The position numbers were made by a program, and so were the translations under genes. From the NCBI RefSeq assembly GCF_004404055.1, contig NZ_SOHK01000004.1, positions 27,155-91,154 of the forward strand: DNA of 64,000 bases, in the 5' to 3' direction. This document shows positions 17,603 to 26,557 of the stretch, in pieces; position 1 is the stretch's first letter, and every line of letters begins with the position of its first letter. The notes under the pieces are model-generated. The model ran no database searches, was not told the origin of the DNA, and saw nothing but the letters and a program-made list of their open reading frames with translations. Origin of the DNA: Cryobacterium ruanii (GTDB lineage: Bacteria; Actinomycetota; Actinomycetes; Actinomycetales; Microbacteriaceae).

Positions 17603-18253
17603 ATGCGCCTCTATCTGGCTTCCACGTCTCCGGCCCGCCTGGCCCTGCTGCGAACGTCCGGCATCGAACCGGTGCTGATCAACCCAGACGTCGATGAGGC
17701 CCGGGTCGTCGCCGACACCGAGGCGTTGCGCGGCGAGCCGCTCGAGCCCGGAGCGCTCGTCGAACTGCTGGCGCGGGCGAAAGCTGAGGCGGCGGCATCC
17801 GCTGCGCCAGCGAAGGCGCTGGACGGCTTGTTATTGGGGGGCGATTCGGTGTTCGTGCTGGACGGCGTCATCTACGGCAAGCCGCACACGGCTGAGGCTG
17901 CCAGGGAGCGATGGGAACGCCAACGCGGACGCACCGGAACGCTGTACTCGGGCCACTGGCTGATCGAACTCAACGGCGGCGTGCCCGGCCGGGCGATCGG
18001 CGCGGTCGCGCGGGCCGAGGTGACCTTCGCCGACGATCTCGACGATGCGGAGCTCGACGCCTATATTGCCACCGGTGAGCCCTTGTTCGTGGCCGGGGCG
18101 TTCACGATTGACAGCCTCGGTGCTCCCTTCATCACGAGCATCGTCGGCGATCCGTCGACCGTGGTAGGGCTGTCACTGCCAACCCTGCGACGGCTGGTGC
18201 GCGTCCTCGGGTACGAGTGGCCGACCCTGTGGAATCGGCCCGGAGCACTCTAA
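17603..18253 (+). CDS. maf: Maf-type nucleoside triphosphate pyrophosphatase
   Basis: A 216-residue house-cleaning enzyme that hydrolyses non-canonical or pyrimidine NTPs to NMP and PPi. Motifs: LYLASTSPARLALL (first loop), GGDSVFVLDG (catalytic Asp region) and GKPHTAEAA. FTIDSLGAPFI and IVGDPSTVVGLSLP are the C-terminal family signature. ATG 17603 has GAAGGA just upstream. The first motif reads STSPAR where SxSPRR is usual. Maf adjacent to acyl-CoA carboxylase genes is a conserved actinobacterial arrangement. Confidence 0.92.
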   Translation: MRLYLASTSPARLALLRTSGIEPVLINPDVDEARVVADTEALRGEPLEPGALVELLARAKAEAAASAAPAKALDGLLLGGDSVFVLDGVIYGKPHTAEAARERWERQRGRTGTLYSGHWLIELNGGVPGRAIGAVARAEVTFADDLDDAELDAYIATGEPLFVAGAFTIDSLGAPFITSIVGDPSTVVGLSLPTLRRLVRVLGYEWPTLWNRPGAL

Positions 18254-18260
18254 TTGTAGG

Positions 18261-18290
18261 CATCCGCAAGATTCTGTCGGATCTTTTTGT
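18261..18290 (+). terminator. weak hairpin with T-run after maf
   Basis: ATCCG and CGGAT can pair around an 11-base loop, followed by CTTTTTG; AAGAT with ATCTT is an alternative stem. Short stems, so only a weak terminator call between maf and accA3. Confidence 0.3.
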
Positions 18291-18338
18291 GGGACAGAAC
18301 CAAAAGGGATATGACGGTGGGCAATAGGCTATGGGATT

Positions 18339-20111
18339 GTGCCACTCATAACAAAGGTCCTCATCGCCAACCGAGGCGAGATCGCCGTTCGGGTCATCCG
18401 TGCCGCGAAAGACAGTGGACTTCTCTCTGTCGCCGTCTACGCCGACCAGGATCGTGATTCCCTGCACGCCCGTCTCGCCGACGAGGCGTACGGTCTCGAT
18501 GGCACCAGCGGCGCCGAAACCTACCTCGTCATCGACAAGATCCTGTCGATCGCCCGGCGTTGCGGCGCTGACGCCGTGCACCCTGGCTACGGCTTTCTGG
18601 CCGAGAACGCCGACTTCGCCCGCGCCGTGATCGGGGCAGGCCTCACTTGGATTGGGCCATCACCCGAAGCGATCGAACAGCTCGGCGATAAGGTCTCGGC
18701 CCGGCACATCGCCGAGAAGGTCAACGCACCGATGGCGCCCGGCACGCTGAACCCGTGCATTGACGCCGCCGAGGTGCTTGCCTTCGTCGACGTGCACGGC
18801 CTGCCCGTGGCGATCAAGGCCGCTTTCGGTGGTGGCGGACGCGGCCTCAAGGTCGCCCGCACCCGCGACGAGGTCGCCGAAATGTTCGACTCCGCCACCC
18901 GCGAGGCCATCACCGCCTTCGGTCGCGGCGAATGCTTCGTGGAGAAGTACCTGGACTCGCCCCGCCACGTGGAAACCCAGTGCCTGGCCGACATGTACGG
19001 CAATGTCGTCGTCGTGTCGACCCGCGACTGCTCGCTGCAGCGCCGGCACCAGAAGCTTGTCGAAGAGGCGCCCGCGCCCTTTCTTACCGAGGCGCAGACA
19101 ACCGAGATGTATCGCGCCTCCAAAGCTATTCTGAAGGAGGTCGGCTACCTCGGCGCCGGCACCTGCGAGTTTCTCATCGGTCAGGACGGAACGGTGTCGT
19201 TCCTCGAGGTCAACACCCGCCTGCAAGTCGAGCACACCGTCTCCGAAGAGGTCACCGGCATCGACCTGGTGCGTGAGCAGTTCCGCCTCGCTGAGGGTGG
19301 CGAGCTGACCTACGGCGACCCCGTTGCATGCGCTCACTCCTTTGAATTTCGAATCAACGGAGAGGATGCCGGCCGCGGTTTTCTCCCCGCGCCCGGCCCG
19401 GTGCACGTGTTCAAGCCCGCGGGCGGCCCCGGTGTGCGCGTCGACACCGGTGTGCAGTCCGGTGACGTCATCAGCGGATCGTTTGACTCACTCATCGCCA
19501 AGCTCATCGTCACCGGCGCCACCCGCGAAGAGGCGCTCGAGCGTTCGCGCCGGGCCCTCGACGAGTTCGAGGTGGCGGGTCTGCCGACCGTGCTGCCCTT
19601 TCACCGCAAGGTCGTGCGCGATCCCGCCTTCGCGCCGACCGATGGCAAGCCCTTCACGGTCTTCACCCGCTGGATCGAGACCGAGTTCGAGAACGACATC
19701 GAGCCGTGGAGCGGCAGCATGGAAGACGTCGTCGGTGCGCAGAAACGCCACAGCATCGTGGTCGAGGTGGAGGGGCGTCGCATCGAGGTGACCCTACCCA
19801 CCCGCCTGCTGCCCGGCGGTGCGAGCGCCCGCTCCGTCGGCCCGGCGCCCAAGCGTCGCGGCGGCCTGCACGCCGTCGACACCGCCACCGGAGACGCCAT
19901 CAAGGCGCCGATGCAGGCGACCATCGTCAAGCTGCTCGTCGCCGAGGGTGACACGGTCGTCAAGGGCGATCTGCTGCTCGTTCTCGAAGCCATGAAGATG
20001 GAGCAGCCGCTCGTCGCGCACCGCGACGGCACGGTCGGCAACGTCGCCGCGGTCGTCGGTGAGACGGTCTCCTCCGGCAGCGTGCTGCTGACGGTCTCCG
20101 ACGCCGCCTGA
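18339..20111 (+). CDS. accA3: acyl-CoA carboxylase alpha subunit (biotin carboxylase + BCCP)
   Basis: A 590-residue biotinylated subunit. Biotin carboxylase domain (1-450): [41 protein letters not shown] (ATP-grasp glycine loop), [11 protein letters not shown] and [20 protein letters not shown]. The C-terminal BCCP has [12 protein letters not shown] with the target lysine, about 35 residues from the end. It carboxylates biotin with bicarbonate and ATP and serves AccD subunits such as the one at 10674; BirA (9607) should biotinylate it. GTG 18339 is preceded at eight bases by TAGGCT, consistent with a leaderless or very short leader. Confidence 0.95.
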   Translation: MPLITKVLIANRGEIAVRVIRAAKDSGLLSVAVYADQDRDSLHARLADEAYGLDGTSGAETYLVIDKILSIARRCGADAVHPGYGFLAENADFARAVIGAGLTWIGPSPEAIEQLGDKVSARHIAEKVNAPMAPGTLNPCIDAAEVLAFVDVHGLPVAIKAAFGGGGRGLKVARTRDEVAEMFDSATREAITAFGRGECFVEKYLDSPRHVETQCLADMYGNVVVVSTRDCSLQRRHQKLVEEAPAPFLTEAQTTEMYRASKAILKEVGYLGAGTCEFLIGQDGTVSFLEVNTRLQVEHTVSEEVTGIDLVREQFRLAEGGELTYGDPVACAHSFEFRINGEDAGRGFLPAPGPVHVFKPAGGPGVRVDTGVQSGDVISGSFDSLIAKLIVTGATREEALERSRRALDEFEVAGLPTVLPFHRKVVRDPAFAPTDGKPFTVFTRWIETEFENDIEPWSGSMEDVVGAQKRHSIVVEVEGRRIEVTLPTRLLPGGASARSVGPAPKRRGGLHAVDTATGDAIKAPMQATIVKLLVAEGDTVVKGDLLLVLEAMKMEQPLVAHRDGTVGNVAAVVGETVSSGSVLLTVSDAA

Positions 20112-20152
20112 CGCAAGCACCAGGCAGGTGAACGGCCGCGAGGACTTTGGAA

Positions 20153-21589
20153 CTAGAGGACGACGTGCATGGCGCGCGCGGCATCCGTTATGGAGCCGGT
20201 GAGCGAGGGGTAGACGGGGAAGGTGCGTGCGACTTCGTCGACCGTGAGGCGGTGTTCGACGGCGAGCGCGAGGGGAAAGATGAGCTCGCTCGCCTTGGGC
20301 GCCACGATGACGCCGCCGATGACCGTGCCGCTGCCGGTGCGAGCGAACAGCTTCACGAAGCCGTCCTTGATTCCCATCATTTTGGCCCGGGGGTTTGAGG
20401 AGAGCGGCAGCTTGTAGATCTCGCCCTGGGCGAGGCCGTCTTCGATCTGCTTCTGGGTGTAGCCGACGGTGGCGATTTCGGGCTGGGTGAAGATGTTCGC
20501 GGCCACGTTGCGAATCTCGATCGGGTTGACGATGTCGCCCATGGCGTGGAACACCGCGGTGCGCCCCATCATGGAAGCCACGGAGGCCAGCGGGATCTCG
20601 GTCGTGCAGTCCCCCGCCGCGTAGATGTTCGGGATCGAGGTGCGGGCGACCCGATTGACCTGGATGTGACCGGAGTCAGTGATCTGCACACCGGCCTGCT
20701 CGAGGCCGATGTTGGCCGTGTTCGGAATCGAGCCGACGGCGATGAGGCAGTGGCTGCCCTCGACCGTGCGTCCGTCGTCGAGGGTGGCGACGACTCCGGT
20801 CTTCGTGCGTTCGACCGAGGATGCCCGCGACTTGGAGAGCACGGTCATGCCGTTGCGCTTGAAGACGTTTTCGATCACGTTGGCCGCGTCGGCGTCTTCC
20901 CCGGGCAGAACCTGATCGCGGCTGGAGATGAGGGTGACCTTCGCGCCGAGGGCGCGGTAGGCCGAGGCGAACTCGGCACCGGTGACGCCTGAGCCGACGA
21001 CGATGAGGTGCTCGGGGATGGCCTTGAGGTTGTAGAGCTGGGTCCAGGTGAGGATGCGCTCGCCGTCGGGCATCGCGGACGCCAGCACGCGTGGGCTGGC
21101 TCCCACGGAGACGACGAGGGTGTCGGCGTCGATGCGGTCGAAGTCGGTGGCTGTCGCGTCGCCGGAGGTCGCGACGATGATGCCCGTAGTGCCGTCGAGA
21201 CGTCCGTGGCCCTGCACGAAGCGCACGCCGGCGCGAATGAGTGAGGCCTTCATGTCTTCGGATTGCTGGCGGGCGAGGGCGAGCAGGCGTTTGTTCACGG
21301 CGGCCAGGTTGATAGCCACCTCGGGACGCAGGGGCTTACCGGTGTCGCCGCGCACGAAGAACTGCACACCCAGATCGGTGGCCTCGCCGATCGAGTTCGA
21401 CGCCTCAGCCGTGGCTATGAGGGATTTGGAAGGGACGACATCGGTGATCACAGCCGAACCGCCGACACCGACGCTTTCGATGAGGGTGACATCGGCACCC
21501 TGTTGTGCACCGGCGATGGCCGCTTCGTATCCGCCGGGCCCACCGCCTAATACTGCGATGCGCTGCTTGCGTTCGAACTCATAGGCCAT
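20153..21589 (-). CDS. lpdA: LpdA-type NAD(P)H flavoprotein (quinone reductase), lacking the redox disulfide
   Basis: A 478-residue FAD/NAD(P) pyridine nucleotide-disulfide oxidoreductase fold: RIAVLGGGPGGYEAAIAGAQ (FAD), LIVVGSGVTGAEFASAYRAL (NAD(P)), IYAAGDCT and the C-terminal dimerisation domain. Where lipoamide dehydrogenases have GTCLNVGCIPSK, this has GVGGSAVITDVVPSK, so both redox cysteines are missing and it cannot act as a dihydrolipoamide dehydrogenase. M. tuberculosis LpdA (Rv3303c), a quinone reductase, also lacks them and sits in the matching syntenic place. ATG 21589 is chosen, ten bases after AGGAG; ATG 21598 is too close to that site. Confidence 0.88.
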   Translation of the reverse strand: MAYEFERKQRIAVLGGGPGGYEAAIAGAQQGADVTLIESVGVGGSAVITDVVPSKSLIATAEASNSIGEATDLGVQFFVRGDTGKPLRPEVAINLAAVNKRLLALARQQSEDMKASLIRAGVRFVQGHGRLDGTTGIIVATSGDATATDFDRIDADTLVVSVGASPRVLASAMPDGERILTWTQLYNLKAIPEHLIVVGSGVTGAEFASAYRALGAKVTLISSRDQVLPGEDADAANVIENVFKRNGMTVLSKSRASSVERTKTGVVATLDDGRTVEGSHCLIAVGSIPNTANIGLEQAGVQITDSGHIQVNRVARTSIPNIYAAGDCTTEIPLASVASMMGRTAVFHAMGDIVNPIEIRNVAANIFTQPEIATVGYTQKQIEDGLAQGEIYKLPLSSNPRAKMMGIKDGFVKLFARTGSGTVIGGVIVAPKASELIFPLALAVEHRLTVDEVARTFPVYPSLTGSITDAARAMHVVL

Positions 21590-21759
21590 GTAGTCCATTC
21601 TCCTGGCCCGCGCACCCCTCACAAAACCGTCTGCCCGCCCACGAGCCCCGCTCTGTGCCCTGAAAGGGGCGAATACGCACCGAATGATCGTCTCAGCGAC
21701 CGTTCGGCGCGCCGATGGGCAGAATTCGCGCGGAATCTCCGCGCTCTCGGCCGGGGTTC

Positions 21760-21765
21760 TAGAGT
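21760..21765 (+). promoter_or_regulatory. -10 box of a leaderless punA promoter
   Basis: TAGAGT, identical to the accD box, ends six bases before ATG 21772. No Shine-Dalgarno precedes the ATG. Confidence 0.6.
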
Positions 21766-21771
21766 AGTGAA

Positions 21772-22605
21772 ATGTTCACGAACGAGATCAACCCGTTAGA
21801 CCTGCCCGCAACAGATCCGTATGAGGCAGCACGGTCGGCCGCCGCGGAGATCGCGGGGATCACGGGAGTGCCCCGGCACGACATCGCTCTCACGCTCGGC
21901 AGCGGCTGGGCCAAGGCCGCGGACCTGATCGGCGAGACCACCCACACCGTGTCCGCCGCGGACATCACCGGGTTCAGCGCCCCCGCGCTGGCCGGCCACG
22001 CGGGCACGCTGCGTTCCGTTCTGCTGCCCGGCGGCAAGCGCGCTCTTGTGATCAGTGCACGCACTCACTACTACGAGGGCCACGGCGTACGGCGGGTCGT
22101 GCACAGCGTGCGCACGGCAGCGGCGACCGGAGCGACGACGATGATCCTGACCAACGGGGCGGGCGGCATCCGTGAATCGTGGACACCGGGCACCCCTGTG
22201 CTGATCAGCGACCACATCAACCTGACTTTTGATTCTCCAATCGAGGGCGCGAACTTCGTGGACCTGACCGACCTGTACTCGAAGCGGCTGCGCGACCTGG
22301 CACGCAGCATCGACCCGACGCTCGACGAGGGCGTGTACTGCCAGTTTCGCGGGCCGCAGTACGAAACCCCCGCCGAGGTGCAGATGGCTAAGGCGATCGG
22401 CGGTCACATCGTGGGCATGTCGACCGCGCTCGAGGCCATTGCAGCACGGCAGTCCGGCATGGAGGTGCTGGGCCTCTCGCTCGTCACCAACCTCGCCGCC
22501 GGCATTCAGAAGACCCCGCTCAGCCACGGCGAAGTCATCGAGGCCGGTGCGCTGGCCGAACCGGTGATCAGCGCACTCCTCGCCCGGATCGTGGCTGCAC
22601 TGTGA
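21772..22605 (+). CDS. punA: purine-nucleoside phosphorylase
   Basis: A 277-residue trimeric-type PNP that splits (deoxy)inosine or guanosine with phosphate into base and (deoxy)ribose-1-phosphate. Motifs: LTLGSGWAKAAD (phosphate loop), ISARTHYYEGHG, LTNGAGGIRESW, GVYCQFRGPQYETPAEV, VGMSTALEAIAARQ and SLVTNLAAGI. The stop overlaps the phosphosugar mutase gene by four bases (GTGA), so PNP and mutase are made together. That pairing suits onward conversion of pentose-1-phosphate. Corresponds to Rv3307 in mycobacterial synteny. Confidence 0.95.
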   Translation: MFTNEINPLDLPATDPYEAARSAAAEIAGITGVPRHDIALTLGSGWAKAADLIGETTHTVSAADITGFSAPALAGHAGTLRSVLLPGGKRALVISARTHYYEGHGVRRVVHSVRTAAATGATTMILTNGAGGIRESWTPGTPVLISDHINLTFDSPIEGANFVDLTDLYSKRLRDLARSIDPTLDEGVYCQFRGPQYETPAEVQMAKAIGGHIVGMSTALEAIAARQSGMEVLGLSLVTNLAAGIQKTPLSHGEVIEAGALAEPVISALLARIVAAL

Positions 22606-24731
22606 CCGGTCAGGGCGAGACTGGCTCCGACCATCCGGCCGAGCGCACCGGCGGCCGCCACTCCGGCCCTCCAGCGGATGCTGCGCCGGTCACTCCCGAC
22701 GCCGCCCCGGACTCGGCTTCGACCGAAAACCCGTCGAGCGCCGAGGATGCCGCCGCTCGCGTCGCCGACGCGGCCGCGCCATCCGCTGATGATGAGGCCC
22801 CGACGCCGACCCGCACCCTGCCCATCGTGCCGAACAGCGACGACGCTGGCTCGGAGCCGACGGTCGCCATTCAGACCATCGCGCAGAACAACGACGACGA
22901 TTTCGACCCGACGGTCGCCATTCAGACCATCACACCCGAGAGCGCAGGGGAGGACAACCTCGCCACCGCGCCGGTCGCCCACGAGACGCCGCTCGCCTCG
23001 ACCGACCGCACCGCGGCGCTGCTGCAGGCGGCCAGGGCCTGGCTCAACCAGGATCCCGACCCGGAGACACAGGCGCAGCTGCGCGCGCTCATCAACGCCG
23101 TCGACGACGGCGACACCGTGGCCCTGTCGAACCTGCACTCGCGGTTCGACACCCGGCTCGCCTTCGGCACGGCCGGGCTGCGGGGCGAAATCTCCGCCGG
23201 ACCGAACCGCATGAACCGGGTTCTTGTCTCGCAGGCCGCGGCCGGCCTCGCCACCTATTTGCGACGCCACGCCGCCCCCGGCGTGACGCCGTCGGTCGTC
23301 ATCGGCTACGACGGCCGCAAGAATTCCCACGTCTTCGCGACCGACACGGCGACGATCATGGCGGGCGCGGGGGTGCGCGCCATCCTCTTACCGCGCCTGC
23401 TGCCGACGCCCGTGCTGGCCTTCGCGGTGCGGCACCTCGATGCGAGCTGCGGCGTAATGGTGACCGCCTCGCACAACCCGTCCAACGACAACGGCTACAA
23501 GGTCTACCTGGGCGGCGTGAATAACGGCGCCCAGATCGTCGCCCCCGACGACAAGGCCATCTCGGACGAGATTCTGCGCGTCGCCGCCGACGAACACGTG
23601 CCGCATTTGCCGCGCGGCAGCTACGAGACCGCCGACGAAGACGTCGTGCTCGCCTACATCGCTGCGACCGCCGGCATCGCCCACCGGCCGCGCGCACAGG
23701 TGAACGCGGTGTACACCGCCATGCACGGCGTCGGCTGGGACACCACCCGCCGGGTGCTCGAAAAGGCCGGATTCGACCTGCCGACCCTCGTCGACGCGCA
23801 GATCGCCCCCGACGCCGCTTTTCCAACGGTGGCATTTCCGAACCCGGAAGAACCCGGTGCGCTGGACCTCGCCTACGAGACCGCGCGCGAGGTGAACGCC
23901 GAACTCATCATCGCCAACGATCCGGATGCCGACCGCCTCGCCGTAGCCATCCCCGACCTCTCGAGCGCGAGCGGCTTTCGGCGGCTGAGCGGCAACGAGG
24001 TCGGCGCTATTCTCGGCTGGCGGGCCGCCGCGCTCGCCGGGGCAACCGATCTCGACGCCGATGGTGGCACCGACCTGAGCGGCAACGGCCTCGCCCTGAA
24101 TACCGGCACGCTGGCCTGTTCGATCGTGTCGTCGCCGGCGCTACACGCGGTAGCGGATGCCTACGGCCTGCGTTTCACCGAGACCCTCACCGGATTCAAA
24201 TGGGTGTCCCGGGTACCCAACCTGGTCTACGGCTTCGAAGAGGCGCTGGGCTACCTGGTCAACCCGGAGACCGTGCGCGACAAGGACGGCATCTCGGCTG
24301 CCGTCGCGCTGCTCTCGCTCGTGAGCGACCTCAAGTCGGAGGGCACGACCCTCGCCCGCTATCTCGACCGCTTCAGTGAGAGATTCGGGCACTACGCCTC
24401 GGGCCAGATCTCGGTGCGAGTCAGCGAACTGTCGACCATCGCACTCGTGATGACCCGCCTGCGGGAATCTCCACCGACCCACGTCGGCCGCATTCGCGTC
24501 GACGAGATCGATGACTTTCGCTGGGGGTTCGGCGAGCTGCCGCCGAGCGACGTGTTGCGCATCCGCTTGACGGATGGGTCCCGCGTGATGGTGCGCCCGA
24601 GCGGTACCGAGCCGAAGCTCAAGGTGTACATCGACACCCGCAGCAAAGTCGGCGCCCTGGTGGAACGTAAAGCGGCCGCCCAGGCCGCGCTCGACGAACT
24701 CGATCGCGGAATGCGCGCGCTGATCGCGTAG
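22602..24731 (+). CDS. phosphosugar mutase (PMM/PGM2-like, probable phosphopentomutase) with long acidic N-terminal extension
   Basis: A 709-residue protein. From about residue 144 on it is an alpha-D-phosphohexomutase: TRLAFGTAGLRGE, VMVTASHNPSNDNGYK (catalytic serine), NDPDADRLAVAI (metal loop), TLTGFKWV and RPSGTEPKLKVYID (phosphate-binding). Homologues run about 550-580 residues; here roughly 140 Asp/Ala/Pro/Ser/Thr-rich residues precede the fold, with two copies of PTVAIQTI. GTG 22602 overlaps the punA stop. Coupling to PNP suggests conversion of ribose-1-P to ribose-5-P, although the mycobacterial orthologue is called PmmB. If a later start is used (for example about residue 130), the extension would vanish, but the repeat argues it is coding. 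Confidence 0.88.
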   Translation: MTGQGETGSDHPAERTGGRHSGPPADAAPVTPDAAPDSASTENPSSAEDAAARVADAAAPSADDEAPTPTRTLPIVPNSDDAGSEPTVAIQTIAQNNDDDFDPTVAIQTITPESAGEDNLATAPVAHETPLASTDRTAALLQAARAWLNQDPDPETQAQLRALINAVDDGDTVALSNLHSRFDTRLAFGTAGLRGEISAGPNRMNRVLVSQAAAGLATYLRRHAAPGVTPSVVIGYDGRKNSHVFATDTATIMAGAGVRAILLPRLLPTPVLAFAVRHLDASCGVMVTASHNPSNDNGYKVYLGGVNNGAQIVAPDDKAISDEILRVAADEHVPHLPRGSYETADEDVVLAYIAATAGIAHRPRAQVNAVYTAMHGVGWDTTRRVLEKAGFDLPTLVDAQIAPDAAFPTVAFPNPEEPGALDLAYETAREVNAELIIANDPDADRLAVAIPDLSSASGFRRLSGNEVGAILGWRAAALAGATDLDADGGTDLSGNGLALNTGTLACSIVSSPALHAVADAYGLRFTETLTGFKWVSRVPNLVYGFEEALGYLVNPETVRDKDGISAAVALLSLVSDLKSEGTTLARYLDRFSERFGHYASGQISVRVSELSTIALVMTRLRESPPTHVGRIRVDEIDDFRWGFGELPPSDVLRIRLTDGSRVMVRPSGTEPKLKVYIDTRSKVGALVERKAAAQAALDELDRGMRALIA
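22857..22931 (+). repeat. 24-bp perfect direct repeat inside the mutase extension
   Basis: 22857-22880 and 22908-22931 are identical, 51 bases (17 codons) apart, and both encode PTVAIQTI with an acidic residue just before. Being in frame and identical, it looks like a recent or selected duplication. Confidence 0.85.
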
Positions 24732-24771
24732 TTGCCGGGGTGCCGTTCGGCGAGCCGATGCCGCGGCGCCG

Positions 24772-25572
24772 CTAGCCGAGCAGGGAGACGGCGTGGGCGA
24801 TGACGAGGGCCAGGAGCACGAAACCGCCGAAGGACTCGAGAGCCATGAGTGCCTTGGCCCGCAGGGACAGCGGCATCGTGTCGGTCGGACTGAACGCCAT
24901 GGAGTTCGACAGCGAGAAATACACATAGTCGAAGAACGAGGCGACCCAGCCGATGCGCCGCGACGAGCGGGCGGCGACCTCCTCGATGGCGTCGTGATCT
25001 TCATCTTGGGGAAAGCGAAAATCAGCCGGGGGAAAGTCCTTGCGATCGGCATGCCGGCGCGAGACCGGGCCGCCGCGGTCGAGTTCCCAGTAGACGAGGG
25101 CGAAGGCGATGACGTTGGTCACCCAGACCTGCAGGGCCGCGAGCAACAGGGTCGCCCCGTCACCATTGCCGCCTGAGGTGAGTTGAATGACGAGTTGCAC
25201 GAGCGCGACCTCGTTGGCCGCGACCAGCAGTAAGGCCTGGCCCGTGGCAACGTACTTCGACCAGCGGGTCTCACGATGCAGCCGGTACGGATTCAAAACG
25301 ATGAGCGGAATCAGCAGTGCCAGCCCGATCGCGATAACCGTGTAGCGCAGGCCGGGCAGAAACGTACTCGGCAGCATGGAATACAGTCCGAGCGCGATCA
25401 GCAGGCCGAGCACGGCGGGCCAGCGATGCTCGGCCCCTACTCCCGGCTGCACAATGCCGCCTTCGTCGGCACTGTGATCGGCGCTGTGGTCGGCGCTGTG
25501 GTCGGCGCTGGCGCTGTGGTCGGCGCTGGCGCTGTGGTCGGCGCTGTCGCTGTGGTCGGCGCTGTCGCTCAT
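24772..25572 (-). CDS. DUF1345-like membrane protein with SADH-repeat N-terminus
   Basis: A 266-residue protein. Residues 1-39 are a hydrophilic Ser/Ala/Asp/His repeat. The rest has five or six membrane helices with LRYTVIAIGLALLIP, VTNVIAFALVYWELDRGGP and the pore-like WVASFFDYVYFSLSNSMAFSPTDTMPL, the DUF1345 core that resembles a two-helix ion channel region. Role unknown; possibly an ion channel. It converges with the mutase gene and reads from its own promoter in the 25573-25736 gap. Confidence 0.78.
   Translation of the reverse strand: MSDSADHSDSADHSASADHSASADHSADHSADHSADEGGIVQPGVGAEHRWPAVLGLLIALGLYSMLPSTFLPGLRYTVIAIGLALLIPLIVLNPYRLHRETRWSKYVATGQALLLVAANEVALVQLVIQLTSGGNGDGATLLLAALQVWVTNVIAFALVYWELDRGGPVSRRHADRKDFPPADFRFPQDEDHDAIEEVAARSSRRIGWVASFFDYVYFSLSNSMAFSPTDTMPLSLRAKALMALESFGGFVLLALVIAHAVSLLG
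25462..25563 (-). repeat. SADH coding repeat
   Basis: The DUF1345 gene starts with six SADH units and a final SADE, spaced 6,6,6,4,4,4 residues, coded by near-identical 12-base AGCGCCGACCAC words. The array could expand or contract by slippage in multiples of 12 or 18 without breaking the frame. Confidence 0.85.
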
Positions 25573-25736
25573 GCGCTGAGCTTAGAGCCAACTCGACGTC
25601 GCACAAGGTCGCCGCACGCTGCCCGACCTTACACAGGCGTGCGGGGCGGAAATGGGTCCGGCGGAGCGGCATCCGTTCGCCGAGCTAACCTAACGGCCCT
25701 AGAAACGCTCAGGGGCCACGAGCAGAACGTGGAAGG

Positions 25737-26018
25737 CTAGGAACCCAGCGCGATCTCCAGCTTGGCGACGAGCTCGTCGACGTCGAAATAATTGTTGATC
25801 ACGATCACGTCGGCGTTGGTCTTGCCGATCGCCTCGACGAGCTCTGACGAAGTCAGGATGACCTGGGCGTCGGCCGCAGCGGCGCGCACGCCGGCGACAT
25901 CCGTTGCCTGCACGCTCGCGTCGATATCAAGACGTTCGAGGGCCCGCTCGGCGTTGACCTTGAGGATGGCCGAGGTGCCGAGCCCGATGCCACACATGAC
26001 GACGATCTTCATGGGCAT
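25737..26018 (-). CDS. PTS EIIB component (ascorbate/lactose-type)
   Basis: A 93-residue phosphocarrier domain. It starts KIVVMCGIGLGTSAILK, where the Cys is the phosphorylated residue of EIIB from the lactose/ascorbate (UlaB/SgaB) group. It receives phosphate from an EIIA and passes it to sugar in an EIIC. Last gene of the add-EIIA-EIIB run, 13 bases after EIIA. No EIIC gene follows; the next gene is a DUF1345 protein. Substrate unknown; a ribose-type or nucleoside-linked compound is a guess from the neighbourhood. Confidence 0.85.
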   Translation of the reverse strand: MPMKIVVMCGIGLGTSAILKVNAERALERLDIDASVQATDVAGVRAAAADAQVILTSSELVEAIGKTNADVIVINNYFDVDELVAKLEIALGS

Positions 26019-26031
26019 ACCGTCGGCGCGG

Positions 26032-26487
26032 TCATGCGAGCGCTTCGGTCTGTCCGAACACGCCCTGCACGAATTCGGCGGTGGTCGCGCCGGCCAGTGC
26101 CGGAATCACCGCAGGATCGTTGAAGACGTTGGCGAGTTCTGCGACGAATTGCAGGTGGTCGTCGGCGCCGCTCACGGCCAGGCCGACGATCACACTGACC
26201 GGGTCATTGTGGGGGTGGCCGAAAGCGACCGGCTCGGCAAGGGTGACAACGCAGAGTCCGTCGGTAAGAACATCCGCTCCTGGGCGGGCATGCGCGAGCG
26301 CCAGGCCCGGCGCGATCACAATGTAGGCACCGAATTCGCGAATCACTTCGATCATGCGATCGGTATAAGCGGATGTCGTCGCGCCGGAACGCACGAGGGC
26401 GTCACCGGCCGCCGTGATGGCGGCCGGCCAGTCGTCAGCGAGCGCGCCGATGGTGATGGCATTGAGCGGGAGGTGCGGCAGTGGCAT
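26032..26487 (-). CDS. PTS EIIA component (mannitol/fructose/ascorbate-type, PF00359)
   Basis: About 151 residues. IVIAPGLALAHARPGADV has the phosphorylatable histidine of the EIIA-2 family, and VAFGHPHNDPVSVIVGLAV is the second conserved stretch. ATG 26487 is chosen as the family-like start; ATG 26520 is an in-frame alternative without a better ribosome site. It follows add by about 70 bases on the same strand and precedes EIIB. HPr and EI must be supplied from elsewhere. Confidence 0.85.
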   Translation of the reverse strand: MPLPHLPLNAITIGALADDWPAAITAAGDALVRSGATTSAYTDRMIEVIREFGAYIVIAPGLALAHARPGADVLTDGLCVVTLAEPVAFGHPHNDPVSVIVGLAVSGADDHLQFVAELANVFNDPAVIPALAGATTAEFVQGVFGQTEALA

Positions 26488-26557
26488 GATCACTTTCGGA
26501 TAAGTGGAGTCGAACTCCATGAGTCGCGCAGGCACTCGCTGACTCGGCAGGCCGGCG

